Positions 11,687 to 22,789 of a DNA stretch of 64,000 bases are shown one piece after another. Source of the DNA: Membranipora membranacea (Eukaryota > Bryozoa > Gymnolaemata > Cheilostomatida > Membraniporidae); the NCBI GenBank assembly GCA_914767715.1, contig OU612065.1:29080001-29144000 (forward strand). Reading direction: 5' to 3'. Each line of letters begins with the position of its first letter. Positions within the stretch are counted from its first letter, which is position 1. The notes below the pieces were generated by a model. It saw only the letters and a program-made list of their open reading frames with translations, was not told the origin of the DNA and did no database searches. A program made the position numbers and the translations under genes.

Positions 11687-11692
11687 AATAAA
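11687..11692 (+). promoter_or_regulatory. Likely poly(A) signal of DUSP12
   Basis: A canonical AATAAA lies 202 bp after the DUSP12 stop codon and is the first such hexamer on the plus strand downstream. This is inference from position and motif only. Confidence 0.5.
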
Positions 11693-11749
11693 CATAATAA
11701 TTTATATCGCAAAAACGCAGAAGTGAAAGTCACTGATAAAGATACCATT

Positions 11750-13915
11750 TGAAGAAGTTATCCTTTATTGAAATTTGAACTACCGGAGAACACAAACACA
11801 CAAACGCCTCCAGTTGCAGGCAAAATCTTTTTGTTGCTTTTCCAACAAAATCTCCCACTTAGTTCTATGTAGGAGATAAGTGACATGATGTGGTCAGCCG
11901 GGTCTAGTGTTGTTGTCTCTCATGAATCTGTAGTTATGGCACTTGTTTACAAAATGAAAGACAGTTTCATCCTCCATGAGGCAGGAGCAAGTTGGTGTAT
12001 ATGTCTGCCTCTGTACTTTGTACAGGAAGGCTTATAGTTTAGTTTGACCTGTCATGAGGCTGCATAGCTGTCCAGTGATTCCCTATGGAAGGTTTATTGG
12101 GATAGGTGTCATATCGATTAGGTCACTTCCAACTGGCCAACCAGACCTTCATTATCGTGACCCTGTCTCATGTGATATGTACAAAGGCGGGTTGCTTCTT
12201 TTTTCATTAGTTGTTTTACTTTAGACTTCTTGAAGTCTACCGCTTGTAGAGGAGATTCTGTGGAGTGTCTCTCCAGTACTTTAATTATATGACATCTTAC
12301 GTTCTTTTGTAAAGCACTTTTATCCTGACATAAAATATTGTTTATTGTGGACAATACTGGCTATTTACAACAGAAACGAAGTTTCACAGTTGCACCTAAG
12401 AGATATAATACCCACATACAAATACGTACTACAATGAAACGAGACATTCTGTCCAAATGTTTCAAAAATAAAATATTTGAATATGTTCAAAACTAAAACT
12501 AATTTGCGCAACTAAAAATTTCACGATGGCCGTGGGTCTTGATGGCCTTGGTATTTACAATGATGGGTTGGGTCCTGGGACCTTGTATTCCCAACAACCA
12601 GCTCTTCTAGCGTTCACTCAAGATCCATTTCTTAGTATCAGACTGTTTGTTCTGGTATAGTACTCTATCACTTGTTGCAGACACAGATATCTCTGAGAAT
12701 TATCAAGTCCCTCCTGCAATCTTGCGTATAGAGGGGACATCTAAACATGCGTTGAGAAGCAGTCTTGTCCTCCTGCAGGCAAACACAGATGGTTGAAAAG
12801 ACAACCCAACCTTGGGGGTTCTCGCCAATACTTCTCCCAGCTTCTTCAGCAAACAACATGCATTTTCTCTTAATTATGCCAGCAGCTTGGCCGACTAGCT
12901 GGGTCATTTGTCTTTGGTGTCTGTGAATGGTGTTGCTGTCCTTCAGAAACAGTTGAAAGGGGCTGTCGAGCTATAGAATCTGAACAACAGGTCTCTCAGG
13001 CCACATTGAATAAAGGCAACGAGGAACTGTGCGCATTGGTTAGACTCCGGTCGACTATGTTCTTATAATATGAGAAAGAAAACTTACAAACCACAGTAAC
13101 CAAGCCAAGGTTGCAGTGTCCTCTGAAGAGGAGACCGACTTTCCCGAACAGTTTTGGTTCAATGTTTAAGGATAGAGTGTTCAGTAGTAGGTTATTTGGC
13201 TCCGCATGACACACTAGTCTTTCTTATATGGACTGCATTCTCAGGAAAGTCTCAAATCTTTGCCTTCTTTCTTTGCTGCATTCATTGATCTCTGAATTCT
13301 TAAGATTCTTGGTTGTGAGCTCACTACTCTCTGCTCATCTTCCGTCAAGTTAGACCATTTATCATAAACAAAGAGTTTCTGTAGAGAGCATCTTGTGTTA
13401 TTAGTGATACAGATCTTCATTTGAGATGAGTTGTTTCAGCATGCCTAGTCTTTTCAAAATATCACCAATTGTATGTGCTGTTATGCCAGCCAATACTAAC
13501 AGCAGTTCTTCTGGTGGGTTATATGGGATGTGCATCAATTCTTTTAGCACATCTTAGATATTGATTTCCACTTATTTCAGCATCGAATAGAAAGGGCTGA
13601 GGCTGGTCATCTTGCTAACTGATACTCTCATCTCCTGCCAAATCTCTCCGTAAATTGACAATGCCTATGTCATAGTGGTTATCAAAAGCCTGGATGAAAA
13701 CAATATTCACATTGACATCCATTGTTTGTTATTCAATTCACATTTGTTATGGTTGTTGATGTGCTCCTGTTTCTAAGTTGAATTAACTGAATTGAACTTT
13801 ACCTCTAATTCAAGCAGGCTATATTGATCTTCTCTTGAATACAAGGAACCACCAAAGATTGATGCACAGCACAGGACTTCGATATCATCTTCAGGGAACC
13901 TAGCGTGCAAGTTCT
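11750..13915 (-). other. Decayed, unclassified repeat region; partly shared with 38.27-38.60 kb
   Basis: No intact gene. Minus-strand frames at 12118-12354, 12668-12907 and 12996-13214 look protein-like, with reasonable codon use and Cys-containing phrases such as ICVCLQEDKTASQRMFRCP. A second copy of the CVCLQED region is recognisable on the minus strand near 38.28 kb, and a GACTT(C/T)TTGAAGTCT phrase occurs in both (near 12225 and 38550). Two copies of a frame-bearing segment suggest a transposon, but I cannot name the family. Confidence 0.35.
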
Positions 13916-13918
13916 CTT

Positions 13919-13947
13919 CTATTTATTTATTTATTTATTTATTTATT
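13919..13947. repeat. (TATT)n microsatellite, LINE 3' tail
   Basis: About seven tetranucleotide units. It lies at the 3' side of the minus-strand LINE remnant at 14285-14478, the same arrangement seen at 39.58 and 45.21 kb. Confidence 0.7.
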
Positions 13948-14284
13948 GAGGTTTTTTTAAAGTTTATAATTAAAGCAAATTAAATATAACTTGTTGACCT
14001 CATACACATTAACATAGATACAAAAAATGACTTGAATAAAAAGATATAAGTGGTAGGGTGTTACATACTATATAGTGTGTAGGATAATGAAAGCATGGTG
14101 TCATAAATTGCATGAATAAGATGAAAAAAGAAAAGAAGAAACAGAGAGTGGAAAACAAAAATACAAGTTAAAAACATTATGTAGGATTAAATGATAATGA
14201 TTCATGAGGCTTGGTTGATTTAGTTACAAATGTATGAAAAATATTTAAAAAGGCTGATTTGCCTAGGTTTGATCTAAATGAGGG

Positions 14285-14478
14285 TTAAATTATTGCACAG
14301 TTGCTACGAAGTGATCGTGCATGTCTGTTTGATTTGCTAACGAGATGAAGTATGTGCTTGGATGCACGGCCTTTATGGACCCTCGATTTGACAAAATTGT
14401 GAAAAAGAAAATTCCTTCTACTGTGGAGAGTATATAAATTGAGGAGCAAGCGGCCAGCTCTAGGAACGTGAGGCACAC
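14285..14478 (-). pseudogene. Non-LTR retrotransposon (LINE) ORF2 C-terminal remnant
   Basis: The minus frame contains AGRLLLNLYTLHSRRNFLFH, which parallels TGRTLLNLPTLHSRRIYVWD in the LINE at 33.9 kb of this window. In LINE ORF2 proteins this region lies after the reverse transcriptase. About 340 bp of probable 3' UTR and then a (TATT)n tail follow on the minus strand. The 5' part is missing, as expected of a 5'-truncated insertion. Confidence 0.55.
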
Positions 14479-14567
14479 CTATTGCAAAACAAATGCCAGG
14501 CTCATGAAACTAAGAGCCAGTAATGACAGAGAAGTGTAATGTTATGTAATACAAGCCTTTTTTACTA

Positions 14568-14795
14568 CTATGCAATTTGAATTAAAACGCACACTCTGTT
14601 TGAACATAGCAATATCCTCAACGGTTGAATTTTCTCACTCTCAACTGCTTCCAACTGAGCATCAGCGCGGCTGCACATTTCTTTAAAGATGTCTTCGTTT
14701 GCCAGTGCCTTTACTTCCCTAATCGTTTGCGCTACTTTGTCAGATAGCATGGAATAATCCAAGTTAGAAATCTTAAATAAGAAATCAAAAACCAA
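14568..14795 (-). pseudogene. Exon-like fragment, possibly hAT transposase
   Basis: After a good minus-strand acceptor (TTCTTATTTAAG) the frame reads ISNLDYSMLSDKVAQTIREV and continues with charged helical sequence to about 14610. The start resembles in general style the region of hAT/ZNF862-like proteins that follows the transposase core, but there is no diagnostic motif. It could also belong to the Ty3-like element next to it. Confidence 0.25.
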
Positions 14796-14969
14796 ATGAG
14801 AATTAAAATATCATATTTGTGTTTTTATTTTAAACATTGTTGCTGTTGGTTTGCATGTCTTTAATGCATTTCTATTTAATTTGACCAGCTTTCCAAGTGC
14901 TACTGCCTGAGTTATTACTGCCTTGCAACAAGCAGGTTCAACTACACTCAAATCGGCATTGGTCTTTCT

Positions 14970-16078
14970 TACCCCCTGGTGTCATGGCCTTGAGGACACC
15001 GTCATTTACCCTACAGGACCTGAGCTCGGTCATATCAGTGGGTACGGGAATGTTCTTTAAACATTCATGACCAGGCCTGACTGGAAGCTGTTCTCTTGTG
15101 ATCTGCTGACCCCCACTTTTGAAGAGAAATCCCGGGCAAGGTGATTGTTTATGAGTTTAGCGACAGACGCAGGGCTTTTCAAATGATTGGTCAGCCGATT
15201 CAGAGAGATATTGATGGCAGCCTGGTATAACTATATATATATATATAATTGTATAGTGTTTTATTGGTTAATGGCATAACTGTTTCCTTGATACCCATTT
15301 TTAACCCCATTCTGAAGTACAGCAATATGAATGGAGATGTCTCATCTAAATCACTTTGAGCAACAGTCTTACGAATGCGCTCAAAATAGGTTTTCACGCT
15401 TTCACTTGACTGTTGCTGGATGTTGGCCAGTTCCATGGCAGCCTGTTCGGCCCCTTACCCAGCTCTGACTTTTTAGCTAAATAGTTTTCTGATTAAACTG
15501 TAACTAGCTGAGGCATTCTCCCTTAGTTCCTCCCTTAAATATGTAGCTGCAAGATCTTTAACATACAATCCAAGTAGCATAACATGCTGATCTGTGGGCA
15601 CCTCATTCAGCAAGCAGCATGTCTCAAGTTGTGTCAGGAAACCAGGAAACTTTACCCAATCTCTCTTTCCTGAGTTATTAGAATTGCTGATGGATAACTC
15701 TTACCTGGGCTTGGTGTCTGCCCCACAATCAGCTGTGTCTGTGTCCTCAGCGGTGTGTTGATTACTGGTGTTTCAGCCATCCGTCCCATTGTTGTCCCTG
15801 ATCTCTCATTTGCCATTTCGGTCATCATTTGTTTTCCCATCTCCTATTTGCTTTGTCACCTACTCAGTGAGCTGTTCCATTAGCTGATTTTGTTGAGCAG
15901 CAAATTTCATTGTTAACTGCACAAGCTCCTCCTTCCTCCTGGGCATACATATCCTGCCTGATAGCTCCCAGGACCTGGTCATCATAGATTTGTTGCAGAG
16001 CCTCTTCCTCCTCGAGGTTGCGGTCGACCTCCTCGCCACCGTCATTTTCGTTGAGATTTTCATGATCCATTGTCTCAA
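14970..16078 (-). pseudogene. LTR retrotransposon gag (with possible protease) remnant
   Basis: Successive minus-strand frames read as a broken gag. An acidic N-terminus (MDHENLNENDGGEEVDRNLE..., from about 16070) leads to a capsid-like stretch (GFLTQLETCCLLNEVPTDQH, about 15640-15570). MELANIQQQSSESVKTYFER (from 15436) follows, the typical helix pattern of Ty3/gypsy-type capsids. Further down (15120-14980) a frame with ITREQLPVRPGHECLKNIPV may be the pol start. There are at least three frameshifts or stops. I see no reverse transcriptase or LTRs. An AT microsatellite interrupts near 15235. Confidence 0.5.
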
Positions 16079-16079
16079 C

Positions 16080-16890
16080 TTATTGATCCCACTTCTGACA
16101 CCAGATGTAGGGGTGCGCTGTCCTTACAAATTGTGGTGGGTATTTGTGATCACTTTGAAGTACTACGCTACTTCGTTGCAACTTATTAACTATTTACTGT
16201 TTATCAGATAATAAAACTTCTTATATATATGAGATATAAAATATCTAAACCAAAAGTAATACAGCAGTTCATATGATGGTAACTAAAGTTAATCAGGATA
16301 CAGCGAGCAAATGAATATTCAATCAATTAATTTCAATGTCAGCACAATAAGTCATGAATCTTGGCACATTCTTTAAACACGATGACATATTAATGAGGAT
16401 GATATAAATTTGTCGATTCACATCTGATGTCATCCTTACCGATCATCTATATCATCTGCAGTAGGCCTATCACTCTGGTTTTGGTCCTGATCGCCAGGAG
16501 GCTGGGTCTCTGTTAGAGAATTACACAGTGCCCAAGCTCCGGGGTCAACTGAACCGGGCTCAGACATATCATGGTTTTCCAGTCAAAACCGGCGATTGTA
16601 GGAGGGATCTACACCTCCTTCAATCAGATTGTCAATCAACTCACATTCTGTCTCTGATGAAAGCAACTACAAAGTAGAGTCCATGGGAGCAGATGATGTT
16701 TGAAGAAATATTTTTACGGTGATCGCTTATTTGTAAATCCGAACTATTCACATCTCACTCCTCTATGTACTATTTTGAGGATATAATTAAACTGAATCAG
16801 TCAACTTATTAAGTATCCTTCCTTCACTTATATTCAATAATGGTTCTGAGGAAGTGCATTCGTAGCCGTTTGCGACATCTATAAACGGCT
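16080..16890. other. No gene seen
   Basis: No convincing frame or repeat. It may include the decayed 5' end of the gag-bearing element on the minus strand. Confidence 0.3.
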
Positions 16891-16894
16891 ATGG

Positions 16895-17236
16895 CTATGA
16901 TATTGGTAAACAGCTGCCTTCTTCATTTTGCATGTGATTCACAAAGGCCTGTTCATCATCAGAAAATTCTGGGTCTTGTTGGGCACCAACCCCACCTTGA
17001 TGCTGATCTTCTTCATTTTGCATGTGATTCACAAAGGCCTGTTCATCATCAGAAAATTCTGGGTCTTGTTGGGCACCAACCCTACCTTGATGCTGACCTT
17101 CTTCAGTTCGCATAGAACCCAGCCAGAGAACCACAAGATTACCCAGTTCAGTTCTTCTGGCCTGGCCAGCAACACCCATGCAGTGTTTTTGCCAGTGATG
17201 TTGATGATTTGAACGCTGTCCTAAAAGATTTATCAA
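16895..17236 (-). CDS. Unrecognised acidic ORF with a duplicated 30-residue unit
   Basis: The minus frame is open for 113 codons. Two exact-length 90-bp units (boundaries near 16921, 17011, 17101) encode VGAQQDPEFSDDEQAFVNHM plus QNEE-type linkers twice, with a third partial start. The unit length keeps the frame and changes are few, so duplication was recent. The acidic, low-complexity character fits a linker region. No acceptor, start or domain can be assigned, and the plus strand is also open here. It may belong to the gag-bearing element to its left. Confidence 0.35.
   Translation of the reverse strand: MINLLGQRSNHQHHWQKHCMGVAGQARRTELGNLVVLWLGSMRTEEGQHQGRVGAQQDPEFSDDEQAFVNHMQNEEDQHQGGVGAQQDPEFSDDEQAFVNHMQNEEGSCLPIS
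16918..17105. repeat. 90-bp tandem duplication
   Basis: The segments starting CTTCATTTTGCATGTGATTC at 16921 and 17011 agree almost base for base over 90 bp; CTTCAGTTCGCAT at 17101 begins a third, diverged copy. Confidence 0.95.
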
Positions 17237-17239
17237 TAT

Positions 17240-17640
17240 CTGTCGAAAGCATACAAGGTGCTCTCCAGGATATTGTTCACACGTAGGTCATGATGGCCAA
17301 TTTAACAGTTCAGCAGATTGGGCGTCACAGTAAAAGTGTATCTAGAAGGTTTTTGTAATATAACGATAATGATATAAAGCAAATCATGTGGGAATTTATC
17401 ATGATTATTTATAGATCGTAGGCTTTAGAAACAGCACCCATATTTTCTGGTCCCACAAAAATAAAACATACCAACAAGCAGAAAAATTTCATTGGAGGTT
17501 TTATTCTGTTATATGGCATATAAGCAATTTTTAAAAAAAACACATTGATTTCTTAGAAACTTAGAAATTGCATATATTACATTACCTTTATTACATCATA
17601 CATTATATTACATATATTGCATTATTTTGGAATCTGTCAA
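17240..17640. other. AT-rich spacer, no gene seen
   Basis: AT-rich, with repeated ATTACAT-like phrases near 17570-17630. No convincing frame. Confidence 0.35.
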
Positions 17641-17645
17641 TAAAT

Positions 17646-17966
17646 CTATATTGGTTTCTCTAAGCAGGATTTGTTCACCTTCATTACCTTTGTTCTCCCA
17701 TCGGGCATATCCTTTACTTCGGTAGTATGATGTCTCCTTGCTGCAGGTTTGTTTGGTTTCTCAATTTTTTTGTTTCTGAAACTGACTTCGAGTTGAAGAC
17801 TTTGGATTTTTAGGCCTGTGATTTTGATCCTATCTCTCTCTCTCTCTTTTTCTTGCCTAAGGCAAAGGTTTCCTTCTTTTTTTTCGAGTGTCTCAAGGAT
17901 TCCTTGTGCACTATCCCTTTTATTGCATACACTTTTGATATAAGGTATTTGTCTTATGATACTTAA
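17646..17966 (-). CDS. Unrecognised coiled-coil C-terminal ORF
   Basis: The minus strand is open for 106 codons before TAG at 17646-17648, without an ATG. The frame reads ILETLEKKEGNLCLRQEKER, then an Arg/Glu-rich helix (part encoded by a CT microsatellite), then heptad-like LKIQSLQLEVSFRNKKIEK, and a basic tail ending CLEKPI. It looks like the last exon of a spliced gene or transposon ORF. A possible upstream exon is 18206-18286 on the same strand. Family unknown. Confidence 0.4.
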   Translation of the reverse strand, partial: LSIIRQIPYIKSVCNKRDSAQGILETLEKKEGNLCLRQEKERERDRIKITGLKIQSLQLEVSFRNKKIEKPNKPAARRHHTTEVKDMPDGRTKVMKVNKSCLEKPI

Positions 17967-18205
17967 TTATTGACACCCCTGAGCAATTTGTTAACAATCG
18001 TTTTTCTTTCTTTTTTTTCTGCATGCTCACATGCTGATATTAACAGATGGGTGTCATTGTGAGACAATATATTGAACAGCAATAATTTTTTTTACTACCA
18101 GTTATTCCGTTAAAGATGGCATCGGCTTTAATTTTTTTTACTCAGATTTTTTACATAAGGCTGACTTGTGTTCTAGCACATCGTAGGGCTGGGCAGTAAA
18201 ATTAC

Positions 18206-18286
18206 CTGGTTATTCAATGCTTCATCACTTAACCCTGACCCCAAACCTTCACTAGAGAAGTCTAGCTCAATCATTATGCATGGGCT
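18206..18286 (-). CDS. Candidate internal exon, unrecognised
   Basis: A 27-codon open minus-strand segment between an acceptor (TTTTTTTCAAAG|AGC) and a donor (CAG|GTAATT). It encodes IELDFSSEGLGSGLSDEALN. The splice sites are good, but the exon is short and its link to 17646-17966 is not proven, because no phase-matching acceptor was found there. Confidence 0.3.
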
Positions 18287-18411
18287 CTTTGAAAAAAAGT
18301 ATAGATGCTGTGTCATGTGATGCAAAGTATAATATAAGTATATATGAACTAATGACTGAGACATAATCCTCCTCTTATGACTTGCGTGGAACAATTTCTT
18401 TTTTCGCTCAG

Positions 18412-18533
18412 AATTTGATCTTTATGCAACATACACTATGTTTCCATGCTGTGATTGGGGGCACGAGTTGTGCTCTGGATTGGTTTGGAATCCGTACGAA
18501 TCAGATGATGCACTTGATGTTGAAAGCTATAAG
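18412..18533 (+). CDS. Candidate exon, unrecognised
   Basis: After a strong acceptor (TTTCTTTTTTCGCTCAG) the plus frame reads FDLYATYTMFPCCDWGHELC and then SGLVWNPYESDDALDVESYK before a weak GT donor at 18534. The Cys/Trp-rich composition is protein-like. No neighbouring exons were found and the family is unknown. A retroelement origin is possible. Confidence 0.3.
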
Positions 18534-19554
18534 GTCATGATACAATTGATATTAAGTTAATCATAGTCATCGCAGGCAACCAGCTGATTACTTAATCTCT
18601 CCCATCTAGATCTATACCTGGAGGGTAGCTGAGGCTGAGATGGCTGCAGAGCTGGGGATTGCGTAACCGGATTAAATGAGTTGAAAAATAGCCTGCTTGG
18701 TTTTGCATTTCATGCATATTACTTTGAGCTGAATTTCCAAATGCCAGCTGTTGCGGAGCTAGGGACCGTTGGCCTCAGGTTGCTGTTGCTGCTGATGTCT
18801 TGGAGTGTGAAGGGGTGGCATGGTGGGTGTTTGGCTTGGCGTCTGTTGAGTTGGGTTTATATGTCTCACAAACTAAAGTAATATTCTTAATTTATTTGAA
18901 AAATATTTGTCAGTTTTATTCAGCTGTGAGTGGAGTCACTGCTCAGTAGTGTAACTCACAACACTGCTAACAGTGCTCTAACATAGTAAGATTAATTTAA
19001 TACTAACCAAATGATAAACTTTTTCCATTGTCTGAAAGGACTTTAATAATGATAAGCTGTGAGATACACAATACACAGATATAAGTCAGTCGATATCAGA
19101 TCAGATATCAAGTGAAGTCACTCTGTCAGTTTCTAAATCTACGAGACTTGTTGATTCTCGATAGATGCATGTGAGCTAAAAAACTAAGATTTATTTAATA
19201 CTAACCAAATGATTAACTATTTCAATTGTCTGAAATGACTAAAATAATAACCAAATGACCTATATCTGTGAGATACACAGATATAAGTCAGTCAATATCA
19301 GATCAGATATCCAGTGAAGTCACTCTGTCAGTTTCTAAATCTACGAGTCTGTAAGATACTCCGACAATTTGTGTTGTTGGCAGTTTTCCGGTTTTTATTC
19401 AGACACAATATACATGACCCTAGCAGCAAGCTGCCAGGCAAAATCCAAAATGCGACTACTCCATTCAAAATGCCGCTAGCAACTGATCTTTATAAAAAAT
19501 GCTACTTTACATTACAGAAAGATTTTGCAGGATTTAATTAACGATGCTCATTCA

Positions 19555-20085
19555 AGGATGGTACATGACGGTAGACATAACCCTCAAAACAGGAGATTGG
19601 GCTTCCTAATTAAGCACGATGATAAATGACCCAATGACGATGATAAAGAGTTATTTAGGAAGTTATCAAGTAGCATAATCTGTAATGCACGGCAAGCGGA
19701 GATTTAATTAAAGTACCCTGCACAGTAACGTTGAACAACCAACCGCCAGTGGTGGATACTGTGGCATACAGGTACAGGGGTACCTGTATGTCACATATGC
19801 TCCCCCCTGGAGGCGATTGTCCTCAATCGCTAAAATCAAAGATAGTACATGATGGTGTTCATAACACTCAAAACAGGAGATTGAACTTCCTGATTAAAAT
19901 TGACGATAAATAACATAAATGAAGATAATAGGCAATTAGGAAGCTATCAAGTATCACAAATCCATCATACATAGCAAAGCGGAGATTTAATCAAAGCACA
20001 CTGCACAGCAACAATGAACAACCAGCCGTCAGTGGTGGATAATGTGGCATACAGGTACAGGGGTACCTGTAGGTCACAAGTCCAC
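19555..20085. repeat. 283-bp tandem duplication
   Basis: GGTGGATACTGTGGCATACA at 19751 recurs with one change at 20034, and flanking text (CAAAACAGGAGATTG, AGCGGAGATTTAAT) repeats at the same spacing. Each unit ends in CAGGTACAGGGGTACCTG, itself a near-palindrome. Confidence 0.9.
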
Positions 20086-20109
20086 TATGCATCATTTTAC
20101 CCAATTGAA

Positions 20110-20345
20110 AAATTCAAGGGTAAAACCTTGAAAGCAGAATGATTTAAAATCAAGGGTTGAAAATATTTTCATGGTTGAAAATTACCCTGAAAAATGGACA
20201 AGGTTGATAAATCAAGGTTGAAAATACAGTTTCCATGGTTGAAAGATGACTCTTAAAAGCAAGGGCTTTATCAAGGTCGAGAACTGGATTCCGGGACTGA
20301 AAACCATTTGAATCTCATTGCAAGGTTGAAACCGTTCATACAAAT
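20110..20345. repeat. Cluster of GGTTGAAA motifs
   Basis: About eight copies of (A)AGG(T/G)TTGAAA or ATGGTTGAAA fall within 230 bp at irregular spacing (for example near 20150, 20182, 20215, 20237, 20323). It is a degenerate short-motif cluster of unknown role. Confidence 0.6.
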
Positions 20346-20521
20346 CTCAAACATGTTATTCTGGAATTAAACACCAAATATGTTACATACTTTTCCAAAC
20401 CTTATACCGGGTCGTGTACATATATTATTATAATCAGGATGTAATGTATAAAAGGATGTAATACCAAACTTTACTCTAACATGAATTATTTTTAGTCTAC
20501 TTTTGATATGAAACAACACAT

Positions 20522-20733
20522 TTAATTAATAAGCCAAATGTCTGTTATTGCTGTGTCCTGAACCACACCATCCTCGGTAAACTTAACAACAACACGGGAC
20601 CCATGTCCCTGGCAAATAGCGGCCTCATAAAAAGGCCTCTAAACTCTTGAATTTGTCCAGTATATTTGGCATAACAGACAGTCCCTTCAGGCACTTCTTG
20701 TCTCATTTTCAGAGCATCAAATACAGTGTTAGC
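20522..20733 (-). pseudogene. Last exon with Tudor-like domain, frameshifted
   Basis: After the minus acceptor TTGATTGCAG (20734-20743) the frame reads TVFDALKMRQEVPEGTVCYA then KYTGQIQEF. After a one-base frame change near 20645 it continues FYEAAICQGHGSRVVVKFTE and DGVVQDTAITDIWLIN to a TAA at 20522-20524. The pattern GTVCYAKY...FYEA.I...GSRVVVKFTEDG...ITDI is that of a Tudor/SMN-type beta-barrel, which binds methylated Arg or Lys. This is family inference from pattern. The frame break means this copy is probably dead. It sits at the left end of the modular array. Confidence 0.4.
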
Positions 20734-21114
20734 CTGCAATCAAGTTATTATGATATGAACCATATGCTTATTAGATGTATCCCCGTATCTGTATGATGAA
20801 TATACAGAGGGTCATTAGCGATCAGTAAAGACTGAAATCAGAGATCCAGTGAAGCCTGTCAGATTCTAAATCTACTAGTCTAACTGAATCCTTATAAAAA
20901 AGTGTGGCTGATCTGTTTATTTTCTGTACTCTCACAAAATTAATTAAATTAAAAAAATTATCCGATTTAAAAATTGAATTGAATAAATACTGTATTTAGA
21001 TATCTAAATCTATGGATATGGTGAGTTTTTTAAAGACACAACAGAGCACAGCCTCCAAATTCATCTCTCTGTTCATACCCTGTTATTCAAAGCAAAGTTT
21101 TTTTGAATGGTTAC

Positions 21115-21285
21115 TAATCTTCAGAGTGAATCCGTCGGTGTAGATGATGTTCCCATGCAGGTCAGCTCTGAGCTTCCTCCATGTGGCAAAGCATAAGTGA
21201 CATCGTCATACATGCCGATGTAGTTATAACGTTGTTTATACCTGCTGCATTCATGACATCGCAGGAGATGTAGCTGGCTATTATA
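21115..21285 (-). pseudogene. Copy 1 of repeated Cys/Tyr-rich exon module
   Basis: The minus translation is related to the copy at 28869-28975 (CMTMSLMLCHMEEAQS versus CDHMSFMIYRMEDDQS) but is broken by stops. It shares the donor-like AAGATTA|GTAA with that copy. Confidence 0.5.
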
Positions 21286-22284
21286 GAGTTAGTTGGATTT
21301 GTATGGAAACGTGCTTCATCTCAATGATTTCTGGTATTTCAAAATGCATTTTATGTAGATCCGGCTCTGAGTTGGTACATCTGATTTACTAGATTCATTA
21401 CTGGGCTTGTACATCTGATTTCTGCAATCAATGAAAGATATTTTTCAAACAATCGACTCAAATGAGTGCCTCAACGGGAGCATGCAAATAGCTATCAAAA
21501 CAGCAATTTCATAAACACGATCAATTGAAGCAGGCGTGACAGAAAGTTTAAACTTGCTCTCAATTGCAGGAGATGTAGTTGGCTATAGAGCTAGTTGCAT
21601 TTGTGTGGAAATGTAACTCCATCTCAATGATTTCTAATATTTAAATATGCATAACAACGCAACTGGAGTGTGTTCAGTTCTAATATAATACTTATAGATT
21701 TAAAACTATGGAGAAAAATGAATTTTAAGAATAGATTAAAGAGTAAAGTTTTCAAGTTTCACAAGAAGGTGTTTAGCTATATCTTGACGCTAATGATTAA
21801 GTAACGAAAAAAGTTGTGTTGTTGGATTAATTATTTCTCTCTTGGCAACAGAGAGGATTGACAAACTAAGATTTATTACTAATGAAATAATTTCTAATTA
21901 TTTGTTTCAATAATATAGTCTGAGATGAATACCAAGTAAAATTACACTCACAAGATCAACTGTACACCCCTTCACTGTGCGGTATACAGATATTAGTCAG
22001 TTATTGGTGACCAGTAGGGACCGAGAGCAAAGATCCAAGGTTACCACCCTGTCTGATTCCTAATCTTGATAGCCTCGTGTGATCTACACTGAGCTCATTT
22101 AGACTACCAGCAGAGAGAAGTTCTTCTAATTATGAGCTTACAAATATATCACCTAATGAATATGGTATAATTATATTACGCGTTATGCAATGATTTTATT
22201 TGCCCTGCTCAGATATGTGACTTATCACACTGCCGAACCAAACCAATATAAGTATGTGAAATCTTTCAACTTACTGTTTCTAAG

Positions 22285-22415
22285 AAGCACCTAGTCATTT
22301 GGTTGGCTGGCCCCACGCAAGTTGTGCCGTTATTCATACGTTGTGCCATTGTGTATTTTCTAGTTCGAGAATTATTTATTACTGACCGATTAGTCAACTG
22401 TTTCCATTGTCTGAA
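22285..22415 (-). pseudogene. Degenerate thrombospondin-1-like exon copy
   Basis: The minus frame NNGTTCVGPANQMTRCFLET parallels NNGNVCEGPANEMTTCFLEE at 22790-22920, but the first Cys codon is lost and the upstream part differs. It is a diverged paralogous copy within the array. Confidence 0.5.
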
Positions 22416-22789
22416 AGACTAAAACAGTTATCACATTCACTTGGTCAGCTGCATACCAACACTACTGGAATCTGTTCAGTTCGAATATAATACTTGTAGA
22501 TTTAAAACTATAGAGAAAAATTAATTATAAGAAGAGATTAAAGAGTAAAGTTTTCAAGTTACACAAGAAGGTGTTAAGCTATCTCCTGAAGCTAATGATA
22601 CAGTAACGAAAAAAGTTGTATTGCTGGATTAAATATTTCTCTCATGGCACCAGAGAGGATTGACAAACTAAGATATATTACTAATAAAATGATTTCTTAT
22701 AGATTGTTTCAATAATATAGTTGGAGATGATGGCAAATTATATCACACTGACATTTTCAACTGTACAGCCCTTTATTTGTAATACTTAC

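Noticed and set aside
14337-14425. Plus-strand hAT-like reading (MKYVLGCTAFMDPRFDKIVK)
   Set aside because: The MDPRF match is short and isolated; the minus-strand LINE reading is longer and is supported by a related LINE in the window and by the 3' tail.
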